Of a stretch of DNA of 64,000 nucleotides, positions 1 to 15,397 are shown one piece after another (position 1 is the first letter of the stretch; each line of letters starts with the position of its first letter). A model generated the notes under the pieces. The model worked only from the letters and a program-made list of their open reading frames with translations. It made no database searches and was not told the origin of the DNA. This DNA comes from Auanema rhodensis (lineage: Eukaryota; Nematoda; Chromadorea; Rhabditida; Rhabditidae). A program made the translations under genes and the position numbers. The stretch covers positions 7,750,001 to 7,814,000 of the forward strand of contig OZ059899.1 in the NCBI GenBank assembly GCA_964057225.1, given 5' to 3'.

Positions 1-174
1 TATATTTTTGTTCTAATTTTTGGGTAATTCTGGGGGCACTTATACATACATTATTCACATGATCCAACACTATGTCCTGTTTTACATACAAACGGAATTC
101 AAGATTATCAAACAATATTTCGAAAATTCATAATTAACATATCATCAAAATTCTAAGAAAATTGCAAAAGACTA

Positions 175-1724
175 CTAGGAGCTAGCTTCGTCCAAAGACC
201 AAATAAAACATAGCGTAGATTTTTTTTTAAAGCCCATGCTTTCTAATTCAATTTTATCTCTCTCATTTGCAACATAATCGAAGTCATCTGTAAATAAAAA
301 GAAGAAATGATATCACTTTTAACAAAATGATCTTTACCTCTTCCATTTTCGTGCCTCCACATAGCTACTAATTCTTGATTAGCTCCACACATTCCTGTTT
401 GATTAACACAGTATCCAACACTAGCATAGCTTTTCCAATTAGCTTTTTCTGTTACCTCTCGTTCTTCTTCTGAGCTTATTGTGAGATACTGCGTTGCTAA
501 AATACTTTACTATAATCATAAAATTTTGAGCTTGGAAATGTTTCACTGAAAGCATACCTTGATTTGAAATTAAGTTTTTCACTTCAACTAAATAAGGGCA
601 TTGTTTATCTAATTGATCTTGCTTACGATCATATCGACTTTTCGAAATTATTTTTCCAGTAGATCCTGAATATGATTGTTTTTTAGTCACCTATTAATGC
701 ATACTTTGAAAAATATAGCCATGCTTTCGTTGAAACTCAACAAGTTTTCGATAGCTATGCACAAAATGCTTTTTGATTATAGGATGGTAACTTCTGTATA
801 ATTCGGCAGCATGCTTTGATAAATCCTAAATTGACATAGTAAAGTTATTTTCCATGTAAAGGAGAAAACTTTTATATGCATTGGAACAGACTTCTGAGTC
901 CTATTTTCTGTCTTTTTTATTATCATAGATTTTTGATCACCAGTTCCGTTACTGAACAATCCTCCGAAGAAGTTCCAAAGTTTTTCGATAGTAGATTCGT
1001 CAGCAGGGTGCGAAACAGAAGGAATTTCATGAACCGTGCCTTTTCCTACACTGATGAATTTAGGAGAACTTGGTGCAGGAGTTGATAGAGTTTTGAAAAC
1101 TGGGTGGTGAACAAATGTAGAATTTTTTGTGATAGTTTCAGTTTTTTCAAAAAATGGATCTTCATCTTCAAAATCGAGATAATCGTCCGCAATTTGTACT
1201 TCCACTTGACTGAATTTAGGAACTTCATGTACTTTTAATTTAAATTTATGAATAATTTTTTTGTGCACGCTCTTTGTTATTCCTAAAGTGGTGTTATTAA
1301 CCAAATCAGTGTTATTCTTCGACGAAGTAGTCTAAATATTCAATTAACAAGAAAATAAACATGAATTAACCTTTAATATATTCTTTTCGTCCAGATTTGG
1401 TTCACCTCGCTGCCCGATTTTCCAGGTATTATCATAATCTAATATTCATAAAATAATGAAAAAATAATAATTCAAGTTTATTTCTAAACTGAAGCAAAAG
1501 AAATATTGAAAAAATTTAAGTTTTAATTAATATATTATATTTGTAAAATTAGAGAATAAAATTAATGTTCATATTCTACCTGAATCGGACAGTTGTAACA
1601 CATCATAGCCTGATCTAAGGATCTCCTGTTGCACCAATAAACTAACTAATGCTCAAATTAGATAAAACACTTTGAAAAAATATTTATTACCAGAACTAGG
1701 AAGCATCAAAACGATTAACAACAT
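175..1724 (-). CDS. Secreted protein of unknown function, DUF5648-like C-terminus
   Basis: I assembled about eight exons (roughly 365 residues) by joining frames across short introns with TTTAG/TTCAG acceptors. The start at 1722-1724 gives a hydrophobic leader (MLLIVLMLPSS) that reads as a signal peptide, so the product is probably secreted. The middle is acidic and then Ser/Thr/Pro-rich, with NxS/T sequons. The last two exons contain GYCVNQTGMCGANQELVAMW, then DDFDYVANERDKIELESMGF and CFIW, ending at a TAG at 175-177. The pattern Trp/Arg-x-His, Asp-x-Phe-x-Tyr, Glu-Arg-x(7)-Gly-Phe, Trp resembles the DUF5648 repeat, but this is only a resemblance and I do not claim a function. The gene lies 249 bp downstream of the fumarate reductase on the same strand, so co-transcription is possible. 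The exon 2 acceptor was chosen because it alone keeps the frame open; that intron is about 81 bp. Confidence 0.72.
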
Positions 1725-1973
1725 GTTCACATGAACTACTAAAGGTTAGGATAATAAATGCTTCTAGGCTTTTAATGCTTACTTCACTTTCAGTTTACAA
1801 AGGTTTACAAAAACATATGTTATATGAAGAAACAACCTGTTTAGGAATAAATTGAGAATATTTAAAATTGTGTAAAAATAACTTAAACTGCCACCCAATT
1901 AACTGTATCCCGAACATAGCACAACATATACCCAATATGAATGTTGACAACTGGCATATATAATATAACTAAA

Positions 1974-4200
<2,227 letters not shown>

Positions 4201-4641
4201 GGCTTAATCTTTTTAATCAAAACCATGTTAAGCATAACTTAAATTAAATAATTGATGAAGCGTACAACTAATTGAAAAACCATACGAATTTGAAATACCC
4301 ATGTTTATCGTTCATAACAATGAAATTTAATGTCTTACAAGCATTAGGCAACGAGATATGCAGAAAGATATAAGGAGAGATCTCACTAAAGTAAGGAAAC
4401 AACAAATCATTTGTTTGTGTAATCCTACACGCAGTCAACATTAATGAAAACTAAAAGTAAGAAAACCGGAACAAAGACTGAGGCTATCTGATACATGTAA
4501 TACCTTGAATTATTAATAATGACAAAATTGTTGATATAAAATCACATAAAGTTGAATATATATGTGTAAAGTGGAAGCGAATTCCAATAATGCACGTTTC
4601 TTCATGACCAAGGCGAGCAAGAAACAAATAAGAAAGCATTT
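4201..4641. other. Gene-free interval between two minus-strand genes (441 bp)
   Basis: This separates the stop of the FAM122-like gene from the start of the fumarate reductase gene. It is AT-rich and I see no exon in it. It should contain the FAM122 3' UTR and either a promoter or a trans-splice site for the reductase; the ATG at 4200 is preceded on the minus strand by GATTAAGCC, not by a convincing TTTCAG. Confidence 0.5.
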
Positions 4642-6540
4642 TTACAAATCATCTTCGTCATCCGGAAGTGGAGCATTAATTGCTTCCGAGAGTAGCTTAT
4701 TATTTTTTTCAGAAGATAATGATGATTCTCCTAGTTCAACGTCCTGCATCTCAGAATTTGATTCTGTGACATCATCAGTTGACTTTTCTTCACTTCCAGT
4801 GGAAGATTTGGTATCCATAGACTCTTCTTGATCACATTGCTAAAGTATATATAAAATATTTTTTTCTTTTTAATTTCTTACTTGTATACTAGAAGGTTCA
4901 CTAATTTCGTCAGGGTCTCTAATGCTTTTTTGGTCATCAGAGTCCAAACTAGTACGGCGCATATAGTCAGCATCAAATATGAAAGGCTTTTTTGAAGGAT
5001 TCAAGGGGCTAGGACTTATCGAAATCCTATAAGAGCAAAATCTGATTGAATTATGTTAAATCATGATAGTATATCACTTACAGATGAGGCTGAACAAACT
5101 CCTGAGGTTGTTGTGAGGTAGAAGGATAAGGAAATGTACTGTCTGTGACTAAAGGTGAGGTGCTATTACGAACAAAAGTTCGTTTTGGGTCGGATTCTTC
5201 ACTTGTACCATTAGTATACCTTCTCTTTATGGTACGTGTTGTGATGGGAGATAAACTTCTACAACTATTGATTATAAACTTTTTTTTTTAATTTTCAACC
5301 TTAACAGCCGATGTCTTGTAGGACTTTGTGTGGGACTAGGATTCGGTGAATAAGGTATATTCGGCCTCACCATTTGTTGGGTTGAGGGAGAATAACATTG
5401 CTATAAACAAAATGTGTAAGAATAAATCGTTGAATAAATGAAATTTTAGAAACCTTGTGAGCGTCTGGTAGCCTGGTAGGACTGGGAGAGCAACTATGAG
5501 GAAGAAAGGAATTAGTAACTATGGTTATAGGTTCTCCAACTGAAGTAGTAGATGGAGTACGTTTCCGCAAATCCTGAAGTAACTATGTAAAAAATTTTAA
5601 GCTTAATAAAATCAACTTTCTGATTTTGATCTATCACAAACTCATCAAATCCTGTTGAAACTTGCTGAGATACTTTCATTAAGCGCTCATGAGCCACCTA
5701 AACTAATTGATAAACTGAAATTTCGATATATGGGGGCACCTCCGATTCGATGGCGCTCTCTCTGCGAATATGTGCTATGCGACCTCTAGGAGCATCTGCT
5801 CCTCTTCCAGGGACAATTACAGGCTCATCAAATCCCTAAGAAATTTAGCAATTTTTCAATACTTCAATAAATGCAATACCTTTGTCCTACTATTCTTTCG
5901 TGAACTGGAATCTTCACCGTCTATAGATTCACCACCAGCAGTTATACCACTACCTTCAGAACTATCTGAGTCGGAAGAATTTTTCCTTTTTCTTGACCTA
6001 CAAAACAAAAACAATAGAAATTTGATCAATGCATTAAAATCACCTAAACATGCTCTTTGAAAAACTGATACCATCCATGGACGATCGAGATGAAGTTTCG
6101 GAATCGGGCATTGATGCTTTAAAGAAACGATAAGAGCCATATATCATACACTAGTGCTTACTATTCAAACCTTCTGGTCTAGGAAATAATGAATAAGAAT
6201 TAGAAGGGGAAGCTTGGCTAGCAGAAAGAAACCTAAGAATGAATTAAGATAGGTTTTTTTGAAATAATGTTCAAAAAAAAAACGCACGGTGATTGTCGGC
6301 TGTTTGATCCGATATCTACAGGTTCTTGCTCGCTCAGAATGGAGCAGTTCGATGGAGCAGGACTACATCCTACCGAAGCTCCTTCTTTATCTAATAAAGC
6401 TGAAAATATAATCTAGTCTAATAACAAAGTTTTTATAAACCTGAATGTTCGGAAATTGAAGGTGATGGAGCAGGGGGTAATATAATAGTCGTTGTTGAAC
6501 CACCGGCACAAATACTACTATCTTTGGACATCTCAGTCAT
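4642..6540 (-). CDS. FAM122/PABIR-family PP2A regulator
   Basis: FAM122A (PABIR1) binds the PP2A-B55 phosphatase through a short linear motif and a helix and inhibits it. About eleven short exons give a Ser/Pro-rich protein of roughly 350 residues. The recognisable blocks occur in the same order as in vertebrate FAM122: an Arg/His helix RIAHIRRESAIESEV followed by VAHERLMKVSQQVS (FAM122A has RLHQIKQEEGMD and then VHEREVQTAM); CSPSPTRLPDAHKQCYSPS (FAM122A: PAPSPTRGIGKQCFSPS); YSPNPSPTQSPTR; a basic IKRR; and DPKRTF (FAM122A: YQPKRFF). The C-terminus is Ser/Asp/Glu-rich and ends LPDDEDDL, with TAA at 4642-4644. The start at 6538-6540 follows an AG and has a second Met three codons on. Upstream 5' exons are possible near 6.7-6.85 kb but I could not join them in frame. 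The assignment rests on motif order and on family knowledge recalled without a search. Confidence 0.8.
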
Positions 6541-9500
6541 CTTATTGTACAAACGTCAAATCATGATTTATACCTATAAAATACATAATACTTTAATTCT
6601 AATATATGAAAAAAAAACAGACAAAGAAAAACACGTGACTAATTAAGGTTCAAACATAATTCACAGATGATAGTTTCTAATTTTAGAATTTCTCACCCGT
6701 TATAATAATGATAAGGGTTTTTAGAGTAAGTAATTGACTGAAAATAAAAGGCAATATAGAACGATGATTGAAAAGGATCACCTTTCCACCAAGGCTCGGA
6801 GTGCGTGTGTTGGATTGAGCTGCGCTCCAATCACACTACTCATCAAGTGTAGTTTACTCTAAATAGTAAGCCTAACAAAAATTATAAAGATAAATTTTTT
6901 TGATACTACAAGCAATTATAAATTTTAATAAGAGAAAATTAAATCAATAGAGCAAATCGCTAAAAAATTTTATGAAAATATTGCCGTAACTAAGGAATTT
7001 GAGTGTAAGTAGGAGGGGCTCCGTAGTGGAGGTACAAGATTACTGGACAAATTCTGTTGAAATGAGATTAAATAGAAAAGTAAGGATGAAAGATGATTCC
7101 TGAAGTTTACCGAATATATACATGCCATAAACGGAAACATAAGCAGCTTTAGTTGATAGTCATGGGACATTGGATTTTACGAAGACCTCAGTAAAGATTA
7201 GTTGAGGCATGAAGCTGATAATCTATTAGCATGCTAACCTCGAAACATGATGCATGTCGGGCTATTGATGTAATGTTCGTTGTTTTTATTATCATATTCT
7301 GTGTTTGTTGAAATTTTTTTCTATCTGCTCATGCCCCTCCTACGTTATTGACATAGCAATACCTTTATACAAGCGCGGGCAAACCTCGAATCTTTTTAGG
7401 CAAAAGAAAAGGCGGAGGATAGAGCAATGCAAATAGCTGTCAGGTACTTATAGAGCTCTTGCCATTTAAAGGATATAATCGGCTTCGAAAAAGCTATATG
7501 AGCACTTACTTCTCTATAACCCAAAGCGTGCGATCCAGGGGTGAACTTGCAAAATTTGGTTAGTTTTTTTACTCTTCTATTCAGTTTTTTTTGCTTTGAA
7601 AAAGAAAACCCGATAAAGAATGATAGAGAATAATAAATTTTAATCAATGTCATTTGTACTGTAGAGATAATGAATGTATATCATTTTCCTTATAAAGTAT
7701 ATTCATATTGCTAGCGATTATAACAACAATAGTTTGTAGAAAATTCGGAAGTGTTAATGCCAACTCAGTCAGCTGATATTATTTCTGAGAATGTATCAAT
7801 ATAATTTTCTTATGCCACCTTGCTATTAATATAGAGCATATCACAGAACGCTCAGCAATTGATTTCATATATACATCAAAGAATCCGTGTTATAAATATC
7901 GAAAGAAAACTTAAGCACGTATGGAGAAACAATGAAACATCATACGTAGCCATGTTTGACAAATGGCAACTTTCTTTCATGTTTTTCTTTCTCTCCCGGG
8001 GACTATCACGACCCTTCTGTCTTTCAATTTTTCTCTCTCGCGTTGTTAGGCTATCTCATCGTTCTGAATTCAATAAGTCTTCCCAAGGCTGGCTCCTAAG
8101 TAGAATCTGAAAATGCTTTAGGCCATGATTTATGCACCAGAAAGCATCCATTTTGTTTAATCTTTTAGAGACTAACTAACCCTCTGCTAACTAAGCCATT
8201 TTTACATTATCGAAAAGTATGCAAGTTCCACATATTAAATAATTTCTTGCATTCGGAACTAACTTTATTTTATTTCAGTATGTTTGATGAAATATTGACT
8301 TATAGCTTTGACAATTCTTCCTTGCTCTCTTTCGCCCCATCTTGCTTTCACTATATTATTCTTAAAATAAAAAAAGTTTCTAAGCAAACACAAAAAATTG
8401 AAATGAATAAAAGACGTAGCACTATTCCTTATAAATTTTTGATTTTGATGCTATTCCTAGACCAAATGTTGGGAGAATATAAAGCTTCAATTCATAATAG
8501 ATGGCTATAAAACTGCAGAAATATCCACAACGATTTGACTTTTTAGCGTTTTTTTTATAAAGTGCCTTTTTTAAGCTTATTTTCAGTCTTCAAAAATGTT
8601 ATAAATCACAAAAATAACAGAAAATGTTCAACATTTCAAACTTTCAAACTTTTCTTGTTTTTTGTTCGACTAAATAATGAATTAAAACTTTGTTCTAAAT
8701 CTAGACACAAAATAAGAAATGTCACAATCCCAGTTAGTCTTATGAATTGTTTTTCCATTTATTATGAAACAGAAGTGCTAGCTAGAAAACCGAAAAACAC
8801 ATTTCTAAAATGGCAAAGGAATATAGGACAGACAAGGATAAACAAACGGAGCATAGGAAAAGTTTGATAAACAATGTTTCAACACGCTTCTGTATTAGGC
8901 AGCTTTCGTTCAAAATTCCTATCCGAGTGTGCTTGAAAAAATGTTTAAAACATGTAATTTATATCTAATATACATTCTTTTTCCTTTCTATTTTATTTCA
9001 ATGACTCAATTTCGTCAATTTCCTTTGAAATCCTATGCCTAGCTTTTTCCAATATGTATGTGGCATATCATCACTCACAAGCCTTACAACTTTCTATATT
9101 CTCTCTCTGCTTTCATAATCTTGAACTTTACACCCAATAGTTCATTTAAATTTAATTTCATCGGTCATGCTCTATCATAGCTTGGCCCGCCTCTAAGTAT
9201 TTTTTTGATTAAAATGTTATAGGTTGTTCATCTAAAAAATATCAATTGTCTCTTTTTTTCCTCATTTTTTACAACGATTCATTTCCATTCATGCCATTTT
9301 CTCGTTGAAGCTAGTCAAAATATGTAAATTCATTGATTCAACAAAATGAAAAATATCCAATTGATAGCATTTGAAATAATTTAGTTTGTATATTTTTAAC
9401 TAGCAATATTAATACGCTTTCTAGATGATATTAAGCACAAAATAAGAATTCGGATTTCGTTAAACTTAAGTCACTTTCACCAATGCTACTTATATATTAT

Positions 9501-9984
9501 GCTAACATAAAAAATAAATGAAGAAAGCACTTGGACTCCACAGAACAAACAAACTTGTTATTAAGAAGTGATATCAAACATGTCTAATAAATTCCAATAA
9601 AAATATTACTATTGCTTTTGTTTTTGATATTGATGTTATGATATATACTAATGTTTATCGAAAACATCTTATCTGGATAGCATTATCCTCGAAATCAATC
9701 TCGATTTAAGTTTTGCAAAAATCTAAGAAAAGTTAAAAATTTTAGTTTTTTGAATACCTCGTTGGATGAAAACTTGAGCATAACGAGCAAATCTTAAACC
9801 ACTGTATTGTTAGAATTTCATTCTCCATTGTTAACTAACGGCAACTAATCATATAAAGTCGGAAAACAGAATGCGAAAATCGTATGAAATGTTGAACTAG
9901 TTTTTTTGTGTTCTATGTCCATCTTCTCATGCTATTAACAGGTGTTATAGATAGCGGATGCGCTTTCCATTATTGATATTTTCG
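6541..9984. other. Gene-poor interval (3.4 kb) with one possible exon pair
   Basis: No gene is supported here. Two minus-strand blocks around 6782-6850 and 6699-6740 are bounded by good splice signals (donor GTGATCC after GGTGGAAAG; acceptor TTTTATTTTCAG; donor GTGAG). They read either as an ATG exon beginning MSSVIGAQLNPTHALRALVE or, in another frame, as NTRTPSLGGKSITYSKN. They could be 5' exons or 5' UTR of the FAM122-like gene. From 7.2 to 9.9 kb I see only AT-rich sequence; short open frames at 7396-7653 and 8247-8867 have no recognisable features. Promoter elements for the flanking genes presumably lie here. Confidence 0.4.
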
Positions 9985-12900
9985 ATGGCAATGGAATCAG
10001 CGGTAACTGGGACGGTGGAGTCATCATTTGAACAATTGAAGACGGTTTTCCGGTTAGTTATTTGAAATAATGATCCGTTAAAAACGGATTTAAAAAGGAA
10101 AATTTTGATTATTTACTCTAATCATTGCAAAAAGCATAACAATTAGAAAAGATCAAAAGTATTGTGATTTAATAAACGGTACATTTCATTCCGAAGCAAA
10201 CTGAGTAATCACAGGTGTTTCAATTTAAACTTGTACATACGTTTATTATAGAGAGAATTTCGAAAAAGGGCTGGAGAAAGCTGGAGCATCATTTGCCGTT
10301 TATCATCATGGAAAACTAGTTGTGGATCTATGTGGCGGCTATGCTAATGAGAACATTGGGCAATTTTGGACACAACACTCTCTGTCAATTCTTTTCTCCA
10401 CGACCAAGGTTAGACTTTTTCTTCATATTTATGAATTTTGTGAAGAAAGAAAAAAGAGAACACTTAAGAAGATATCAAGAAAAGTATATGAAAGGCTCCA
10501 AATTTACAACGAAATAATTATCAGTAACGAAAGAATTTTTAAATTCAACATAAAATTTAGTTAATAATTTGACTTATATATTTTGAACAAGAAAGTAAAA
10601 ATGAGATGAACAATAGCTCTTGTTCAATAAAAATGTCAATTAAAGCTCATGGAAACAAAGTATCATACTTATTCGAGCAACGAACGATTATATATATTTA
10701 TATAGACGAATATATGAGCAACGGTAGGAAGTAGTTAGTGCAGGAGGATAAGCATGCGTGGGAATGGAGTGCACAAAGTATGGGGGGAAATTTGGTGAAC
10801 GAGTGAAAGATGCAACAAGTTAAATACGTGTAGAAGAGCAAAGAACTACTGAAAACGACTGATTAGACAAATAGCGTGTACCGGCGAAATATCTTCATAG
10901 GAATGTTCCACATTTTCAGTCTTTTCTACATGTCAGTTTTTGGGCGTAAAACAATATATAGTATTTACGTATCTTTTTCTAAACAAAAATTATCAGCGGA
11001 AGATTAAGCATATATCTTTATCCTTAATATAAATATTAAAGCTTTAATACCATGACATAGAAAAAAAAGTGGGTGAATAGTGTTTTCCAACTATTCGAAT
11101 GTTAAAAAATGAACTTTAACACAAACTAAATTTTATTGTTAAGCATGGTTTGTTAATGATAGAAAGAATGCTAGAAAGATAAGATTAAGTTTTCTTAAAG
11201 ATTTTGGATTTTATATTTCATTTTAAAAGAAACGTGCGCTATAAAGAAACTGTTAGAAAACACATCGATAGTGGATTGGTTAGCCAATTGTTATTGTTTT
11301 TCTCATTGTTTTCTATACGGAAAACAGAATTGTAAGTGAAAGACAGTGACTGTGGACATGGTCGACAAGCCCATGAAAGAGCTTTTGAACGCAATATAAT
11401 CTTTTTGAATGACATAGACTAGTATCACATTAGAAACTTGATGTGCTTCCAAGAAATAAGGAGAAATTACGACAGAACAGAGGGTATCAATCGACAAAGT
11501 GAGGAGGAAATGGGGGTAGACAAGATACAAAATAAAACAGTCGATGTAGCAGCAAGATACTAACGATTGAAAATTGTATCGATCCAATACAGCCACGAGT
11601 TTGATATGGACCAATAAGGACAACAACACATAACATAATTACCAATTGTTTCCCTTTTTACTCTTAAAATTTCTTCACGCGTTCATACCTTTTTTAAAAC
11701 ATTCAAAGTATTCATTGATTTTTTAGGAATTAATTGATACTGGTTACCGATATTGCTGTTTTGCATTATACAAGAATAGATAGCATTATAACATATATAG
11801 AAAATGCGAATGATTACTAGAATTCGAGGTGAAAATGCATTAGTTTAACAGGCATCTTGATATCTTCAAAACTTTGTGTTGTCAATCAATATTTATGAAA
11901 TATTCATAATCGCCGAGAGAGAAAGAAAAAAATGAATACAGAACATTATTATTCAAAGAAGAGAAAATAATTAATTTTAGTTGAAGCATTTCGGGTACGG
12001 TTTGATGTTTGCTAGAGTGTCTTTAAACTATACGTTTAGGTTATGTATTTTTTGAAAATTGATAATATGATATGATTATTTAGAAAGAGGAGAAATTATT
12101 GAAACCATGGGGCAAAGTTTTTATGATCTATTTGATCTAAAATCGTGAAGCTCATAAAATCCTCATCTTATTTTGCTAAATATAGAAACCAACGAAACTT
12201 GTTTTGTTAAAGATGCAAATTTAAAAAGTACAAATAGTTATAAGCTTAAGCATATTTTGAAAAAATCAGTGTTGTAATTTAGAGCATTTCGGCTACTATA
12301 CTGGCCTATGTAATGGAGAAAGAAAGAGTTCAGTTTGAAGAGAAGGTTTCCAATTATTGGCCTGAATTTGCAAAGAATGGTAAAGAAAATATTACTATCT
12401 CCCAAATCGTACTACACCAGGTAAGATGAATGAGTCAATTTGTACAATTAAAAGGAAATAATTTCATTAAGGCCGGTTTACCTTATACTGATCAAATGAT
12501 TAGTCGATCTGATATAACAGATTGGAAAAAAATGAGTGCATACTTTGAAAACGCGCATCCCGTGTGGAAACCAGGGGAAATGACTGGATATCATGCTTTA
12601 ACCATAGGGTAATTAATATAATTTACTAATTTTTAAACGATTATTCTATATTATACTATAGATTTTTGATCGATCAACTTGTTCGACGGATAGATTCATT
12701 ACATCGGGGAATTGTAGAAATTTTCCAGACTGATTTTCAACATAAATTTAGTGAGTTTCAAAAGATTAGAACTTGTTAAACTTAGTGTTCGCAGATATAA
12801 CTGATTTAACAATTGGGCTAGAACGGAAATGTCAAAATAATCGTGTAGCAATTATTAGGCAACCCACAGAAGAAGATATTATAGAAGAAGGTGGGCGGAA

Positions 12901-13524
12901 CCCTATAGCACTGAAGTAATTAAAATTATTTAACATATTTTTTTACAAGACTCATTTCAGAAGGTATTTAGCGTACAATAAAACTCATCATAAGAAATTG
13001 TATGATACTTGGTCATGGATAACAATTGAAGATGTAAATAAACGTTTTGTAAGTATAATATAAACCATTTTAGTATAACGAGCTGGAAAATCGACTTTTG
13101 CCGATGCCTTCTAATATGGGTATCGGCAATGCTCGAGGATTAGCACAATTTCATGCGCTGTTAGCAGAAAAGATGATCTTATCCGAAGAATTTTATAAAC
13201 GACATCTTGAACTACCAGTTTTAATAGAAGAAATGGATGTTGTAAATGGATATCCAGAAAGTAAAGGTTGTGGTTTCCAGTTTACAAAGAATCCTTTCGT
13301 AAGTGAATACCATTTATTGAATTCATCTGAACTTTTAGGGTGAATGGATTTTTGGCCATTCTGGATTTGGAGGTCAAAACGTTCGCGTAGATGTGATCAA
13401 TGGTCTATCCTATGCTTATGTAACAAATGGCTTGAAAATAGCTGATGCTGATCAAGTAGAGACATGGAATCGTTTAGTTCATGAACTATATCAAATAATA
13501 GGAAAAAGATTGAAAAAAAATTGA
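9985..13524 (+). CDS. Beta-lactamase-like serine hydrolase (nematode LACT / LACTB type)
   Basis: It belongs to the class C beta-lactamase/penicillin-binding fold, which in animals gives LACTB-like serine proteases or esterases. Exons in frame: the start ATG at 9985 gives MAMESAVTGTVES, then ENFEKGLEKAGASFAVYHHG and KLVVDLCGGYA. The nucleophile motif SxxK is present as S-T-T-K, directly followed by a splice site. After the large intron come SISATILAYVMEKERV, FAKNGKENITISQIVLHQ and AGLPYTD. PGEMTGYHALTIG probably carries the second-motif Tyr. Near the end FGHSGFGGQN stands where classical enzymes have KTG; HSG variants are usual in this family. The stop TGA is at 13522-13524, giving about 400 residues. 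All introns are 40-60 bp except intron 2 (10409-12282). A PolyA signal AATAAA occurs at 13781. No signal peptide is visible, so it is probably cytosolic. The physiological substrate is unknown. Confidence 0.92.
10409..12282 (+). other. Unusually large intron (1,874 bp) of the LACT gene
   Basis: The donor GTTAGAC follows the AAG of the STTK motif and the acceptor TTGTAATTTAG precedes AGCATTTCGGC, keeping phase 0. It is about forty times longer than neighbouring introns. Inside are a minus-strand open frame (11303-11629, about 108 codons, hydrophobic, no recognised domain) and a purine-rich stretch at 10720-10900. I recognise no transposon ends or tRNA in it. Confidence 0.8.
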
Positions 13525-15397
13525 AATATGTTCAAAAGATTTTTAATTGCATCAATGGATAATCTCACACTATAATATTAGTTTCAAAGAAAATCGATGT
13601 ACTTTATGACGAGATCCATGAGGGGATTAAATTACATTAAAAACTTTTTAGAAAAAAATTATAGAAAGAAGTCTTAATTATTCGAAGATTTAGTTTTAAA
13701 CTTATAGAATTTGTGCTTTATTCACTGTTTTATGTATTATAAGAGATTTATTATTAGAAAAGCGCTGTTTTTCTTGTGGTAATAAATATTTATATCTAAA
13801 TTATTTTTTGTTTAAACATAAGCATCCATTTTCCGTTTGAGACATTAATTTGAAACTGAAAACCAAACGTTCGCTAGCGATTTTCATTTAAGAAGAACAT
13901 CAGCAGACTTGAATACATCATCATTAATTTCTCAATTTAATCTCATAATACACTTTAAGACTGTGTTAAAAATCCAAAAGTCAGTTTTAACAATTCTTTA
14001 TATGTAGAGAAGCGCAAGGATTGGATTGAGACCTATGATTAGAGGATATATCTCTCGGAAAATTGAGTCATATGATGATGTACGTTATCGTTACGTGATT
14101 ACCAAACATGAGACCGGTTCCAGTCTTCTACAGATGAATCAGAAGACGGCACACTATTTCTGTCTTCAACTCATAATTGATTTTGTAGATTTCTCTGTAA
14201 TTACATAAAATATTGACCCGCTGATGGCCTTATTTCCCCAAATATTTAACAGCGAATAACATGATCATCATTATTGGTAAAACACTATGATATTGTGACA
14301 ATACTCTCATAGTTTCACATTACTAGTATATGTACCCCAACTTTTAATGCTGCAAACTGTCTGATATCATAGTTTGACTTCACTTACTGCTGGTTTTATA
14401 TAGCTTTTCTCGTCCACAGGGAATTCATCTCTCTTTTCAAACCCGTCATCGACGGGCTATGTTGATAATCATGCCTCCTAATCCATTTGCAATCTCCACC
14501 TTCTTCCTCTCATTTTTATAAGAAGACAGTCTTATTGCCTGATTCGTTCAATATTCTTTTAGTGAAACTGCACTTTCACCCCCTGTGTCTCATCTTCTTC
14601 TTAATTATTTTTCGCTTTAATCAAGTCAAGTTCATCAAGTTTTTTGAGATCTAGTATGACTGACCTATCACATCTATTACATACAAGATTTCTAGCAGTA
14701 TCAACATTATTGAGAGATTCTAAACCTCGATAAGATCAGGTGTGGAGAATGAATCTTTTCATCCTATACTAAGAAAATATATGATCCGATATGCTTTCTT
14801 AAATTGACTTTATTGATTTTTTGACAATTCTGTAAAGGAATAGTACAGGTTATGCCTAGCAAATCTACGGCAGCGTAAAAAGCGAGAAGCTGAATCATGC
14901 GAAACTCTTTATAGGATTCGTCTAAATAAAACGATGACTTTTTTTGAAAAATTATTTTTTTATATGAGTGTTCAACAAGAATTTTAATCATTTTCAAGGT
15001 TTTCTAGGTTATACGATCTATTTACTATTATAGAAATGTTAAATTGTCAAACTCATCTTATTAAAGTGTGTCTTCTCGTTGAACAGCTCAGCAGGGGAGT
15101 GAAATATTCCATCTTTCTACCTTACTGACTTGCCTATTTGTTCAGTCACTACACCTGTTATTTGTTAAAATTCTGTATTCTTCTCATCTTATATCTTTTT
15201 TCTCAACCATTTTGAACTAAGTATACAAATGCATAAGTCATCCGGTTGGTTTACAGATCTGTTTTTAAAAAAGTAAATCATAATATATTGTAAAATGAAT
15301 ATAATAGCTTGAATTTAATATTATCTCTCAAAATTCATAATATTTTTAATGAATAGCATTATGATTATTTGATTGTGCAAATATTTCAGTTTTTAAA
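13525..15397. other. Gene-free interval (1.87 kb)
   Basis: This holds the LACT 3' UTR with AATAAA at 13781-13786, then AT-rich sequence. Short open frames at 14026-14208 (+) and 14764-14997 (-) have no domain or splice context that I trust. A candidate trans-splice/5' acceptor (AAATATTTCAG) ends just before the next start codon at 15398. Confidence 0.5.

Noticed and set aside
6699-6850. Upstream coding exons of the FAM122-like gene
   Set aside because: Splice signals are good but no combination keeps an open frame into the ATG exon at 6540; kept only as a note in the interval.
7396-7653. Minus-strand open frame of 85 codons
   Set aside because: No domain, no signal peptide and no splice partners; AT-rich chance frame more likely.
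8247-8867. Two plus-strand open frames
   Set aside because: Phe/Lys/Asn-rich composition typical of random AT-rich DNA.
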